This document shows positions 30,808 to 38,474 of a stretch of 64,000 nucleotides of DNA, piece by piece. The stretch is from positions 3,472,001-3,536,000 of the forward strand of contig NZ_CP114287.1 of NCBI RefSeq assembly GCF_027111295.1. Direction: 5' to 3'. The position numbers and the translations under genes are program-made. Origin of the DNA: Flavobacterium gelatinilyticum. Lineage in GTDB: Bacteria; Bacteroidota; Bacteroidia; Flavobacteriales; Flavobacteriaceae. How positions within the stretch are numbered: the stretch's first letter is position 1; each line of letters begins with the position of its first letter. The notes below the pieces were generated by a model. It was given only the letters and a program-made list of their open reading frames with translations, was not told the origin of the DNA and did no database searches.

Positions 30808-31776
30808 ATGAATAAAACCCATTTTTTATTTCTTATACTTCCGTTTCTGCTGCTTTCCTGTTTAAAAACAGACAGACAGTCACAACCTGTTTCTGGTAAA
30901 ACCAATACCATTTCGATTATCATCGACGACCAGTTATGGTATGGAGAAGTAGGAGACAGTATTCGTAATAAATTTGCTTCGCCTGTTTTGGGCCTTACAC
31001 AGGAAGAACCTCTGTTTACCATTAACCAATATCCGGCACGATTACTCGAAGGTTTCGTAACCGACAGTCGCAGCATTATTGTTGTTAAAAAATCTGCAGT
31101 CGAAAAATTCGAAATCACCCACAATAAATCCTTACCTCATAATACCTTTCGTATTTACGGAAAATCGGTAGACGATATCATCTGCAGTATCGAACTCAAT
31201 GCACCGCAGATCATTAAAATGATTCACGATGCAGAAATCGAAAAAGTACAGGAAGACAACAGCAAATCACTTCTAAATCCGGCTGTAATAAAAAATAAAT
31301 TTCACATCGATATTCAAATTCCAACCGGATATGAATACATGATGCATAAAAAGAATTTCATCTGGCTTAAAAATGACATTATCAGCGGCAATACCAGTCT
31401 GCTTATTTACCAGATTCCGCTTCATAACTTTAAAACAAAAGGCGATGTGGTTAGTACCATTGTAAAAATGCGCGATTCTATTGGCCGTTACATAAAAGGC
31501 CGCGAACCCAACACCAGCATGATTACGGGTGAAGCCTATGCTCCCTATTTTTCAAATGCCATTCTGGACGGAAAAGAAGCCTTTGAAACAAAAGGAACGT
31601 GGGAACTTAAGAACGACTACATGTCAGGCCCCTTCATTAATTACGCCATTATCGATCCGGTATACAATAGAATTCTCGTAATAGAAGGCTTTTGTTATTC
31701 CCCTTCAAATCAGGAACGGGACCTAATGCTAGACCTCGAAGCTATTATTAAATCAGTTAAGATTGATAAAAGGTAG
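30808..31776 (+). CDS. DUF4837 family lipoprotein
   Basis: Encodes 322 residues. The N-terminus MNKTHFLFLILPFLLLSCLK is a lipoprotein signal peptide with a lipobox Cys at position 18. The rest is a soluble alpha/beta protein without recognisable catalytic residues; from memory it matches the DUF4837 family (IIIDDQLWYGEVGDSIR..F near the start, GTWELKNDYMSGPFINYAI near the end). The function is unknown. It follows the murein transglycosylase gene by 49 bases, which suggests a cell-envelope role, but this is only context. It is followed by a long heptamer repeat array. Confidence 0.75.
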   Translation: MNKTHFLFLILPFLLLSCLKTDRQSQPVSGKTNTISIIIDDQLWYGEVGDSIRNKFASPVLGLTQEEPLFTINQYPARLLEGFVTDSRSIIVVKKSAVEKFEITHNKSLPHNTFRIYGKSVDDIICSIELNAPQIIKMIHDAEIEKVQEDNSKSLLNPAVIKNKFHIDIQIPTGYEYMMHKKNFIWLKNDIISGNTSLLIYQIPLHNFKTKGDVVSTIVKMRDSIGRYIKGREPNTSMITGEAYAPYFSNAILDGKEAFETKGTWELKNDYMSGPFINYAIIDPVYNRILVIEGFCYSPSNQERDLMLDLEAIIKSVKIDKR

Positions 31777-31791
31777 TTTTAGGTTTCAGGT

Positions 31792-32108
31792 TTTTTCGTT
31801 TTAAGTTTTAAGTTTCAAGTTTCAAGTTTCAAGTTTCAAGTTTCAAGTTTCAAGTTTCAAGTTTCAAGTTCCAGGTTTCAAGTTCCAGGTTTCAAGTTCC
31901 AGGTTTCAAGTTTCAGGTTTCAAGTTTCAGGTTTCAAGTTTCAAGTTTCATGTTTCAAGTTCCAAGTTTCAGGTTTCAGGTTTCAAGTTTCAAGTTTCAA
32001 GTTTATGTTTTAAACTTCTGCGTTCTTAGCGTGACCCATTGCGAACCTTGCGGTTAAGCACCTCCAACAAACCTGAAACCTGAAACAAAAGAAAACCTGA
32101 AACAAAAG
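31792..32108. repeat. GTTTCAA heptamer array with inverted arm; only gene-free stretch over 300 bp
   Basis: From 31792 to about 32004 roughly 30 units of GTTTCAA (variants GTTTCAG, GTTCCAG, GTTCCAA) run head to tail. After a short spacer containing TTGCGGTTAAG (also found at 52015), 32071-32108 holds CCTGAAACCTGAAAC, the reverse complement of the array, so a large imperfect hairpin is possible. No open frame crosses it. The same heptamer family recurs at 54312-54373. The gap 31777-32159 contains nothing else that I can identify. Confidence 0.9.
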
Positions 32109-32159
32109 TTTAAACTTTTTTCGTATTTTTATTTGTAACAAACATTAAAACAAATACTT

Positions 32160-32801
32160 ATGAAAAATTTAATTGCAACATTGGCACTGTCATTACTTTG
32201 TTTTACCTCTTGTAAAAAAGATATCAAAGCAGATGTAAATTCACCTATGATCCCTGATACGGTAACTGCAGAAGAAACCGCAACCGAAGCACCGCTCGAT
32301 TCTGCTGCACAAATGCAGGCCTGGCAGGCCTATGCAACACCGGGAAATCCGCATAAATTAATGGCCGACGAAGTGGGAACATGGAACTGCGATATGACTT
32401 TTTGGGCCGATGCCGATGCAAAACCCGAAAAAGCCACATCTGCAGCTGATATCAAAATGATTCTTGGAGGACGTTATCAGGAAGCTAATTATAAAGGCAC
32501 TATGATGGGGCAGCCTTTTGAAGGAAAAAGCACCCTGGCCTATAATAATGCCAGTAATGAATACACCACAACATTTATCGATAATATGGGAACCGGAATG
32601 ATGGTTGCCATTGGGAAATATGATGAAAAGACAAAAAGTATGGAACTAAAAGGGGATATGGTAAATCCGCTTAACGGTAAAAAAACACCATACAGAGAAG
32701 TTTATACCATAGTAGATGCCAGAACCCGAAAAATGGAAATGTTCGATGTAAAGAACGGAAAAGAATATAAAAGCATGGAAATTGTTATGACTAAGAAGTA
32801 A
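32160..32801 (+). CDS. DUF1579 domain lipoprotein
   Basis: Encodes 213 residues. The start MKNLIATLALSLLCFTSCKK has a lipobox with Cys near position 18. After an acidic Ala/Thr-rich linker, residues 65-213 resemble DUF1579 (HKLMADEVGTWNCDMTFW, then ILGGRYQEANYKGTMMGQPFEG and TTFIDNMGTGMMV), a beta-barrel family of unknown function. It is predicted to be anchored in the outer or inner membrane facing the periplasm. It is a single gene between the heptamer array and a clear terminator. The function cannot be deduced further. Confidence 0.8.
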   Translation: MKNLIATLALSLLCFTSCKKDIKADVNSPMIPDTVTAEETATEAPLDSAAQMQAWQAYATPGNPHKLMADEVGTWNCDMTFWADADAKPEKATSAADIKMILGGRYQEANYKGTMMGQPFEGKSTLAYNNASNEYTTTFIDNMGTGMMVAIGKYDEKTKSMELKGDMVNPLNGKKTPYREVYTIVDARTRKMEMFDVKNGKEYKSMEIVMTKK

Positions 32802-32823
32802 ACAATACATTGAAATCCTGCAG

Positions 32824-32856
32824 CCTCTTTTGTTTTAAAGACAAAGGAGGTTTTTT
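32824..32856 (+). terminator. Rho-independent terminator after the DUF1579 gene
   Basis: CCTCTTTTGT pairs with ACAAAGGAGG (one G-U) around a 7-base loop, followed by six T at 32851-32856. It lies 23 bases after the stop codon. Confidence 0.85.
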
Positions 32857-32973
32857 ATTTTAATTTTATAGGTTCTTTTAAAATATATACTTAAATTTTA
32901 TGTTTTAATTCTTACATGCATTTCTTTGCAGATGCGGTAGCAGCTTAATTTTTTATTTCTAAATTATATTTCA

Positions 32974-34155
32974 ATGCAGACACAAAACCAGATTGAAAAC
33001 TTTCTTTTTCAGGGAAAATTTGACGAGGCCAGAGAATGCCTAAATAACGGAGAAAAGTTTAATGAGCAGTATCTAAAAAACAACTTTTCGCAGATAATGG
33101 CTAAAATTATCGAAGCAAAAGAAGTTGATTTTATAGAAAAACTGATAAAAGCAGGTTTTATAGAAACGGATATTTACGAACTGGACAGTTTTGACCAATC
33201 GATCTTTAAACCTTTGGCTTTGCATTTAAAAGATGATGACGAATCGATTGCTTTTTTTAAAGAATTGATGTCGAAAATGGATAATCTAAACGATGAAATC
33301 AGCGATAAAACTTTATTAGGTTATTTTCTTGAAAAAGGTATTTCACCAAAAATAATTAAAGTTTTAGTTGATGATTTTGGGGCTAATACACAGTATAAGA
33401 ACAATGCAGGAGAAAATTTTATCTATACTATTCTGAATACCTATGGCCTGGATGCCGAAAAAGTAAAAGAGTACATAACCATTCTGATAAATAATGGTGT
33501 TGACATCAACGAAAAAAATATTGTTGGAACTACTCCGCTGATGTGTGCCGTTAAAAGAAACCGAAAAGAACTTCTGTCCTTTTTATTAGAAAACGGTGCA
33601 GATCCTAATGAAACGGACAATCAGGAAAACAGTTCTTTTTATTATGCGGCGGCTGAACAGTTTTCTATTCCGATGTACGAACTTTTAGCAGAATCGTCAT
33701 CAGCCAATTTTAATAATATCAATAAAAACGGCAAAACGTTGCTTACAGAGTTTATCCGAATGATGTCTGATTCTGAATACGATTTGAATTCATTACAAAG
33801 ATTATTGTCAGACGGAGCCGATTTAAATCACTGCGCTGAATATTATGGAAATCCGAAATCGGGCGTAGATTATGTTGTTGAGAAAAAATCAGGCATTTTA
33901 AAATCAGTTCTTGACAGCGGATCAGTTGACGTTAACGAACAAGACAACCAGGGAAATACTATTTTGCATAAAGTCTGCGCTTACAATGTCAATTATGATG
34001 CAGAAATGGCAAAGGAAACGTACCGAAAAGCAAAACTGCTATTAGATCAGGGTGCCGATATTTCGATTACCAATGATAAAGACGAAACCGCTTTGATGCT
34101 TGCTTCTGGCGATAACCTGAAAATTAAAACGGTTGAGCTTTTAATGAAACAATAA
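32974..34155 (+). CDS. Ankyrin-repeat protein
   Basis: Encodes 393 residues with no signal peptide or membrane segment, so probably cytoplasmic. Ankyrin-type units are recognisable from about residue 140: NAGENFIYTILNTYG, NIVGTTPLMCAVKRNRKELLSFLLENGADPNETD, NQGNTILHKVCAYNV and DKDETALMLASGDNLKIKTVELL. The N-terminal 130 residues are helical with degenerate repeats. Ankyrin repeats bind proteins; no partner can be named. It is followed after 30 bases by a second ankyrin gene and then a lipoprotein gene, so an operon is likely. No promoter was identified upstream; a terminator at 32824 separates it from the previous gene. Confidence 0.85.
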   Translation: MQTQNQIENFLFQGKFDEARECLNNGEKFNEQYLKNNFSQIMAKIIEAKEVDFIEKLIKAGFIETDIYELDSFDQSIFKPLALHLKDDDESIAFFKELMSKMDNLNDEISDKTLLGYFLEKGISPKIIKVLVDDFGANTQYKNNAGENFIYTILNTYGLDAEKVKEYITILINNGVDINEKNIVGTTPLMCAVKRNRKELLSFLLENGADPNETDNQENSSFYYAAAEQFSIPMYELLAESSSANFNNINKNGKTLLTEFIRMMSDSEYDLNSLQRLLSDGADLNHCAEYYGNPKSGVDYVVEKKSGILKSVLDSGSVDVNEQDNQGNTILHKVCAYNVNYDAEMAKETYRKAKLLLDQGADISITNDKDETALMLASGDNLKIKTVELLMKQ

Positions 34156-34185
34156 AAACAGTTATTTACTTAAAATACCACATAC

Positions 34186-35538
34186 ATGTCAATGTCATTT
34201 ATAGTTGCCTGTGAAAACGGGAACAGAAAAATAGCCGAATTGCTTCTTCAAAATAAAGAAGTAGATGTAAAATATACTGACGAACTAGGAAGAACGGCTC
34301 TTCATTATGCTGCTCACCGTGGCTATCTCGATATTGTAAAAATCCTAATCGAAGACGGTGCCGACATCAATTATGAAGATCATCAGGGAGAAACGCCTTT
34401 GTATTTTGCGTGTCTTCAAAAACAGAAACAAACGGCGCTGCATCTTTTAGACAACGGTGCAGAAATTACCAAGAACGACAAATACGGAAACAGTCTTTTA
34501 CATTTGGTTGTTCAAACGGCTCAAATCGAAATCGCAACAAAGTTGCTTGAAGCAGGAGTCGATGTTAATTTACTGAATAACAATGGAGAAACACCGCTAT
34601 TGTTGGCTTCTGCAAAACTAAATAGAGAAATTATTCAATTGCTTTTAGACAAAGGTGCCGATATTAATGCTAGAGATAAGCAGGGAAATACGCCTTTATT
34701 GTACTCTTGTTATACCAAATCGATCCCGATGGTGACCTTACTTTTAGATAATGGTGCCGATGTAAATCACGTAAATCATTCTGGTGAAAATGCCCTTTTG
34801 ATCGCGTGTTATGAAACCAACCGAATGCTTGCGAAATTATTAGTAGAAAGAGGAGCCGATGTTTTTACATCGAATAATAACGGATATTCTCCTATTTGGT
34901 ATGCCTGCGCAAATAATCAAAAAGAAATTGTTGCCTTATTCTTAGAAAACGGAGTTGATGTAAACTACAGCAAACCTGTTGCAGGCGATACTTCATCAAT
35001 GAATGATTATCTGGATTGGATTGTTAGTGCGGCAAATATCTCAAACGAATCTGGTTTTACGCTAAACAGCTCTTATAACTACGGTGGAGAAAGTCTTTTA
35101 CATGTCGCAACCAAAAAAGGAAATCTGAGTATGGTAAAACTGCTGATCGAAGCAGGAGCTAATATCAATATCCAGGACGAATCCGGAAATACACCTTTGC
35201 ATTACAGTGCTGCCAACGGAAAAAAAGATGTTGTAAAATATCTTTTGGAAAACAAAGCTGATGCTTCAATCGTAAACGTAAAAGAACAAAAAGCGATTGA
35301 TTATTCGAATGTAAAAGGCTTTAATGAAATCACAGAATTGATTCTGAAATTTGCTCCTTCGGGAACGGTTGTAAATCCAATAAATACTGTACAGCAGGCT
35401 GAAACTCCAAAAGCAGATGCTTCAAATTCAATGGAAGCAAAGAAAAAAGCATTATTAGATTTAAAAGAACTTTTAGATGCCGGAATTTTAACTTCGGAAG
35501 AATTTGAAAGTGAAAAAAGTAAAATTTTAAAAGGCTAA
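34186..35538 (+). CDS. Ankyrin-repeat protein with C-terminal SHOCT-like segment
   Basis: Encodes 450 residues and starts MSMSFIVACENGNRKIAELL (a second ATG at 34192 is possible). About ten regular ankyrin units fill residues 1-380 (for example GRTALHYAAHRGYLDIVKIL and GNTPLLYSCYTKSIPMVTLL), interrupted near 265-290 by a Ser/Asn-rich insert (GDTSSMNDYLDWIV). A linker follows, and the last 35 residues (MEAKKKALLDLKELLDAGIL.. with FESEKSKIL) form a SHOCT motif, a short helical oligomerisation segment. There is no signal peptide. It lies between the first ankyrin gene and a lipoprotein gene 19 bases downstream. The target is unknown. Confidence 0.88.
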   Translation: MSMSFIVACENGNRKIAELLLQNKEVDVKYTDELGRTALHYAAHRGYLDIVKILIEDGADINYEDHQGETPLYFACLQKQKQTALHLLDNGAEITKNDKYGNSLLHLVVQTAQIEIATKLLEAGVDVNLLNNNGETPLLLASAKLNREIIQLLLDKGADINARDKQGNTPLLYSCYTKSIPMVTLLLDNGADVNHVNHSGENALLIACYETNRMLAKLLVERGADVFTSNNNGYSPIWYACANNQKEIVALFLENGVDVNYSKPVAGDTSSMNDYLDWIVSAANISNESGFTLNSSYNYGGESLLHVATKKGNLSMVKLLIEAGANINIQDESGNTPLHYSAANGKKDVVKYLLENKADASIVNVKEQKAIDYSNVKGFNEITELILKFAPSGTVVNPINTVQQAETPKADASNSMEAKKKALLDLKELLDAGILTSEEFESEKSKILKG

Positions 35539-35557
35539 ATAACAACTAAACTTAAGA

Positions 35558-36100
35558 ATGAAAAAAATAGTAAATACTACAATCTTGTTTTTAACGGTAA
35601 TCGCCGGAAGTCTAATTTCTACTTCCTGCAGTAATCTTTCACCAGAAAAAACCTTTGAAGTAGCCGCTTTAAACTCGAATTTATTATCTCGTTTTGGAAG
35701 TAAAGAAATCAACGAAAAACTGCAATCAGAAGCACAAGTATATGATGAAACACAAAAAAAGATGGTTCCCTCTTCTTACTACGATGCTTTTAAATATGAT
35801 ATCACCAATTTAGAAACACGTTTTCAGACTATTAAAGATATACCTGAAGATGATGACAATAAAGAACTTCTTCAGGCTTCAAAAGACTTGTTTTCTTATG
35901 CTATTGCCAAACAAAAAGAAGGTTATTTACCAATTGCTAAACTAAAAGACGAAAAAGCTTCGCCAGAACAAATAGAAAAAGCAATTGCTGATTTTGACGC
36001 ATCAACTCAAACCGAAATTGATGCAAAATTCACTAAATTGATGAATGTGGCACAGACCTATGTCGATAAACATAATATTAATGCTAAAATTGGGATTTAG
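35558..36100 (+). CDS. Predicted lipoprotein of unknown function
   Basis: Encodes 180 residues. The N-terminus (MKKIVNTTILFLTVIAGSLI, then STSCS) is a lipoprotein signal with Cys near 24. The remainder is mostly helical and charged, without Cys or obvious catalytic motifs. I do not recognise a family. It begins 19 bases after the second ankyrin gene and is likely cotranscribed with it, so the three genes may act together, with a membrane-anchored member facing the periplasm and two cytoplasmic ankyrin proteins; that is inference from order only. Confidence 0.7.
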   Translation: MKKIVNTTILFLTVIAGSLISTSCSNLSPEKTFEVAALNSNLLSRFGSKEINEKLQSEAQVYDETQKKMVPSSYYDAFKYDITNLETRFQTIKDIPEDDDNKELLQASKDLFSYAIAKQKEGYLPIAKLKDEKASPEQIEKAIADFDASTQTEIDAKFTKLMNVAQTYVDKHNINAKIGI

Positions 36101-36209
36101 AAAATAGAAACAACATTTCTGATTTGGAAGTTAAAATCCAAAAGTAAATCAAAATAAGAAGAAAAGTTTTTAGACAAAAGTTCCCTAAATAACCAATTGC
36201 CAAACCATT

Positions 36210-36950
36210 ATGAATAAATACCTGATTCTAATTACAGCACTTCTGATAATCAGCTGCAATGATTCTAAAACCAAAAAGAAAAAACCGCCGGAAGTCGAAA
36301 TCACAGATTTAAAAGAAATTCCCGAAGTTGAAGAATCTTCCGTAGAAATTAAAAAAGAACTTTCTGATTTTCTGCCAAAAAACTATGTCATGTTTGACAC
36401 CATTTATGGCGATTTGAACAAAGATAACCGTGAAGACTGTATACTGATGATTAAAGGGACAGATAAAAGCAAAGTGATCACACATGAATGGCGCGGCAAA
36501 TTAGATCGTAACCGCAGGGGAATTATTGTTCTGCTTAATAAAAACGAAGGCTATGAAGCGGCAGTTAAAAATTACGATTGCTTTTCATCTGAAAATGAAG
36601 AAGGAGGCGTTTATTATGCACCGGAATTATTCTTAGAAATAAAAAACGGAAAACTGTTTATCAATTACGCACACGGAAGATATGGTTATTGGCAGTATAC
36701 ATTTAGATACCAAAATGATGATTTAGAATTAATTGGTTATGATGCAAGCAGGAATCACGGTCCTGTTACTATCACAGAAACGAGTATAAATTTTTTAACC
36801 CGAAAAAAAATTGTGAACCAAAACGTCAACGAAAATACTTATGATGGTGAAGAGGTTTTTGAGAAAACTGAATCAAAAATCAATCAGACAAAGTTAATTA
36901 AGCTGTCTGGAATTAAGGATTTTGATGAACTGGAAGTTCCGGAAGAGTAG
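36210..36950 (+). CDS. Predicted lipoprotein, hypothetical
   Basis: Encodes 246 residues. The signal MNKYLILITALLIISCNDSK has a lipobox Cys at 16. A Lys/Glu-rich linker precedes a beta-rich domain (YVMFDTIYGDLNKDNREDCI, followed by the strand pattern YAPELFLEIKNGKLFINYAHG). The DLNKDNREDC segment resembles calcium-binding or integrin-like repeats in other secreted proteins, but only one copy is seen. The function is not recognised. It is 109 bases after the previous lipoprotein gene and converges on the ferredoxin gene across a shared terminator. Confidence 0.7.
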   Translation: MNKYLILITALLIISCNDSKTKKKKPPEVEITDLKEIPEVEESSVEIKKELSDFLPKNYVMFDTIYGDLNKDNREDCILMIKGTDKSKVITHEWRGKLDRNRRGIIVLLNKNEGYEAAVKNYDCFSSENEEGGVYYAPELFLEIKNGKLFINYAHGRYGYWQYTFRYQNDDLELIGYDASRNHGPVTITETSINFLTRKKIVNQNVNENTYDGEEVFEKTESKINQTKLIKLSGIKDFDELEVPEE

Positions 36951-36961
36951 TTCTATAAAAG

Positions 36962-36989
36962 AAAAGAGCCGCTATTTGCGGCTCTTTTT
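36962..36989. terminator. Bidirectional terminator between convergent genes
   Basis: AAAAGAGCCGC (36962-36972) pairs perfectly with GCGGCTCTTTT around a 5-base loop (TATTT), with A and T tails on both sides. It serves the lipoprotein gene on plus and the ferredoxin/U32/TrhO run on minus. Confidence 0.92.
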
Positions 36990-36996
36990 ATATTTT

Positions 36997-37227
36997 CTAA
37001 GTTTTCTTAACCGTAATAATCTTTACCGGACAAGCTTTTGCTGCCAGTTCACAGCTTTCTACAATCGCATGATTTGGCGATTTTAAAGTAAAAAAGCCTT
37101 TGGCATTCTGCGAATGAAGCAATACCGATTTTCCGTCTTTTTTTGACATCTGAAAATGGACAGGATCCATTTCGACACAGTAATTACAGCCAATGCATTT
37201 ATCTCTTTGTAAAGTGATGATAACCAT
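36997..37227 (-). CDS. Small ferredoxin, 4Fe-4S type
   Basis: Encodes 76 residues. The Cys pattern CIGCNYC (C11, C14, C17) plus C66 followed by Pro matches a single 4Fe-4S cluster ferredoxin; C59 is a further Cys. It is an electron carrier in the cytosol. Its start overlaps the stop of the U32 gene by one base (TAATG), so the two are translationally coupled, pointing to a shared role. The U32 protein itself has the Cys set expected of an Fe-S enzyme, so this ferredoxin may feed it electrons; that is an inference. Confidence 0.85.
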   Translation of the reverse strand: MVIITLQRDKCIGCNYCVEMDPVHFQMSKKDGKSVLLHSQNAKGFFTLKSPNHAIVESCELAAKACPVKIITVKKT

Positions 37228-38468
37228 TATGCTTCAACAATTTTATACAATTTGTCAGACATTCTGATTCTAAACGGAAGTTTAAAAGTACAATCGTCGC
37301 CTTTTGTTGCTTTTTCTGCCGTAAGATCGTTCACAAACATTTCGTCGATAATCATTTCCTGAGCTCCTGTACTTGGCCCTGTTACTAGAATTTTATCGCC
37401 AACTTTAATATCGTAAGCTTCTATTTTAAATTGCCCGACTTCTGCTTTTGGGAAATAATGTGTTCCTTTTCCAACATACACTTTCTTCTGAGTTGCTGCA
37501 GATCCAGGAATATCGCTCCACTCTCCTAATTCTTGTCCCAAATAATAGCCTGACCAAAAACCACGATTGTAAACCGTATTTAAAGCTTCCATCCAAACTG
37601 CTGTTCTCTCTTTTGAGAAAGTTCCGTCGTAATAGGCATCGATTGCTTCACGATAGGTTTTAATTACGGTTGCCACATATTCTGGTGCGCGTCCTCGTCC
37701 TTCGATTTTTAGAACCTGAATTCCAGAATCAATTACCTGATCCAAAAAGTCGATTGTACATAAATCTTTAGGCGACATCATATATTCGTTATCCAATTCG
37801 ATTTCGAAACCGGTTTCCTGGTCGATAACGGTATATTTTTTTCGGCAGTTTTGTTTGCACGCACCACGATTAGCAGATGAATTATGCGAATGAAGGCTCA
37901 AATAACACTTTCCTGAAACGGCCATACACAAAGCGCCGTGGCCAAAAATTTCGATTTCGACTAAATTTCCATTTGGACCTTTGATTTGTTCTTTTTCAAT
38001 TTGTTCCGTAATTTTCTTTACCTGACGTAAACTCAATTCGCGGCTTAAAACCATTGTATCCGCAAATAAACTATAGAATTTAATGGTTTCAATATTGGTA
38101 ACATTCAATTGGGTCGAAATATGAACTTCCATTCCTATTGATCTTGCCATGGCAATTACAGCCTGATCTGATGCAATTACAGCGGTAATATTGGCTTCTT
38201 TAGCCTTGTTTAATAATGTTTTTACAACTGATAAATCGTGATCGTAAATAATGGTGTTTAAAGTAAGATAACTTCTAACTTGTTTAGCCTCGCATCGATC
38301 TGCAATTTCTTTTAAATCCTCAATAGTGAAATTAACCGTTGATCTTGCACGCATGTTAAGCTGTTCAACACCAAAATAAACAGAATCACATCCATTATCT
38401 AAGGCAGCCTGAAGTGACTCAAAGTTCCCTGCGGGAGCCATGAGTTCGATTTTATTCGTAAGTGTCAT
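37227..38468 (-). CDS. Peptidase U32 family protein, TrhP-like (tRNA U34 hydroxylation)
   Basis: Encodes 413 residues. The N-terminal U32 TIM-barrel-like domain begins with ELMAPAGNFESLQAALDNGC; the family signature HGALCMAVSGKCYLS and RGACKQNCRKKY near residues 175-215 supplies the conserved Cys residues. The last 85 residues form the U32 C-terminal beta domain (VGQFKIEAYDIKVGDKILV and FRIRMSDKLYKIV). TrhP (YegQ) proteins of this family make 5-hydroxyuridine at tRNA position 34 without oxygen, using Fe-S chemistry. The next gene upstream is TrhO-like, the oxygen-dependent enzyme for the same modification, which supports the assignment. Older annotations call such proteins collagenases; no protease evidence is seen here. 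Confidence 0.82.
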   Translation of the reverse strand: MTLTNKIELMAPAGNFESLQAALDNGCDSVYFGVEQLNMRARSTVNFTIEDLKEIADRCEAKQVRSYLTLNTIIYDHDLSVVKTLLNKAKEANITAVIASDQAVIAMARSIGMEVHISTQLNVTNIETIKFYSLFADTMVLSRELSLRQVKKITEQIEKEQIKGPNGNLVEIEIFGHGALCMAVSGKCYLSLHSHNSSANRGACKQNCRKKYTVIDQETGFEIELDNEYMMSPKDLCTIDFLDQVIDSGIQVLKIEGRGRAPEYVATVIKTYREAIDAYYDGTFSKERTAVWMEALNTVYNRGFWSGYYLGQELGEWSDIPGSAATQKKVYVGKGTHYFPKAEVGQFKIEAYDIKVGDKILVTGPSTGAQEMIIDEMFVNDLTAEKATKGDDCTFKLPFRIRMSDKLYKIVEA

Positions 38469-38474
38469 GATAAA

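Noticed and set aside
31792..32108. CRISPR array
   Set aside because: Units are 7 bp and contiguous, with no unique spacers and no cas genes.
36997..38468. U32 protein as a collagenase virulence factor
   Set aside because: No secretion signal; the Cys signature and the TrhO/ferredoxin neighbours point to tRNA modification.
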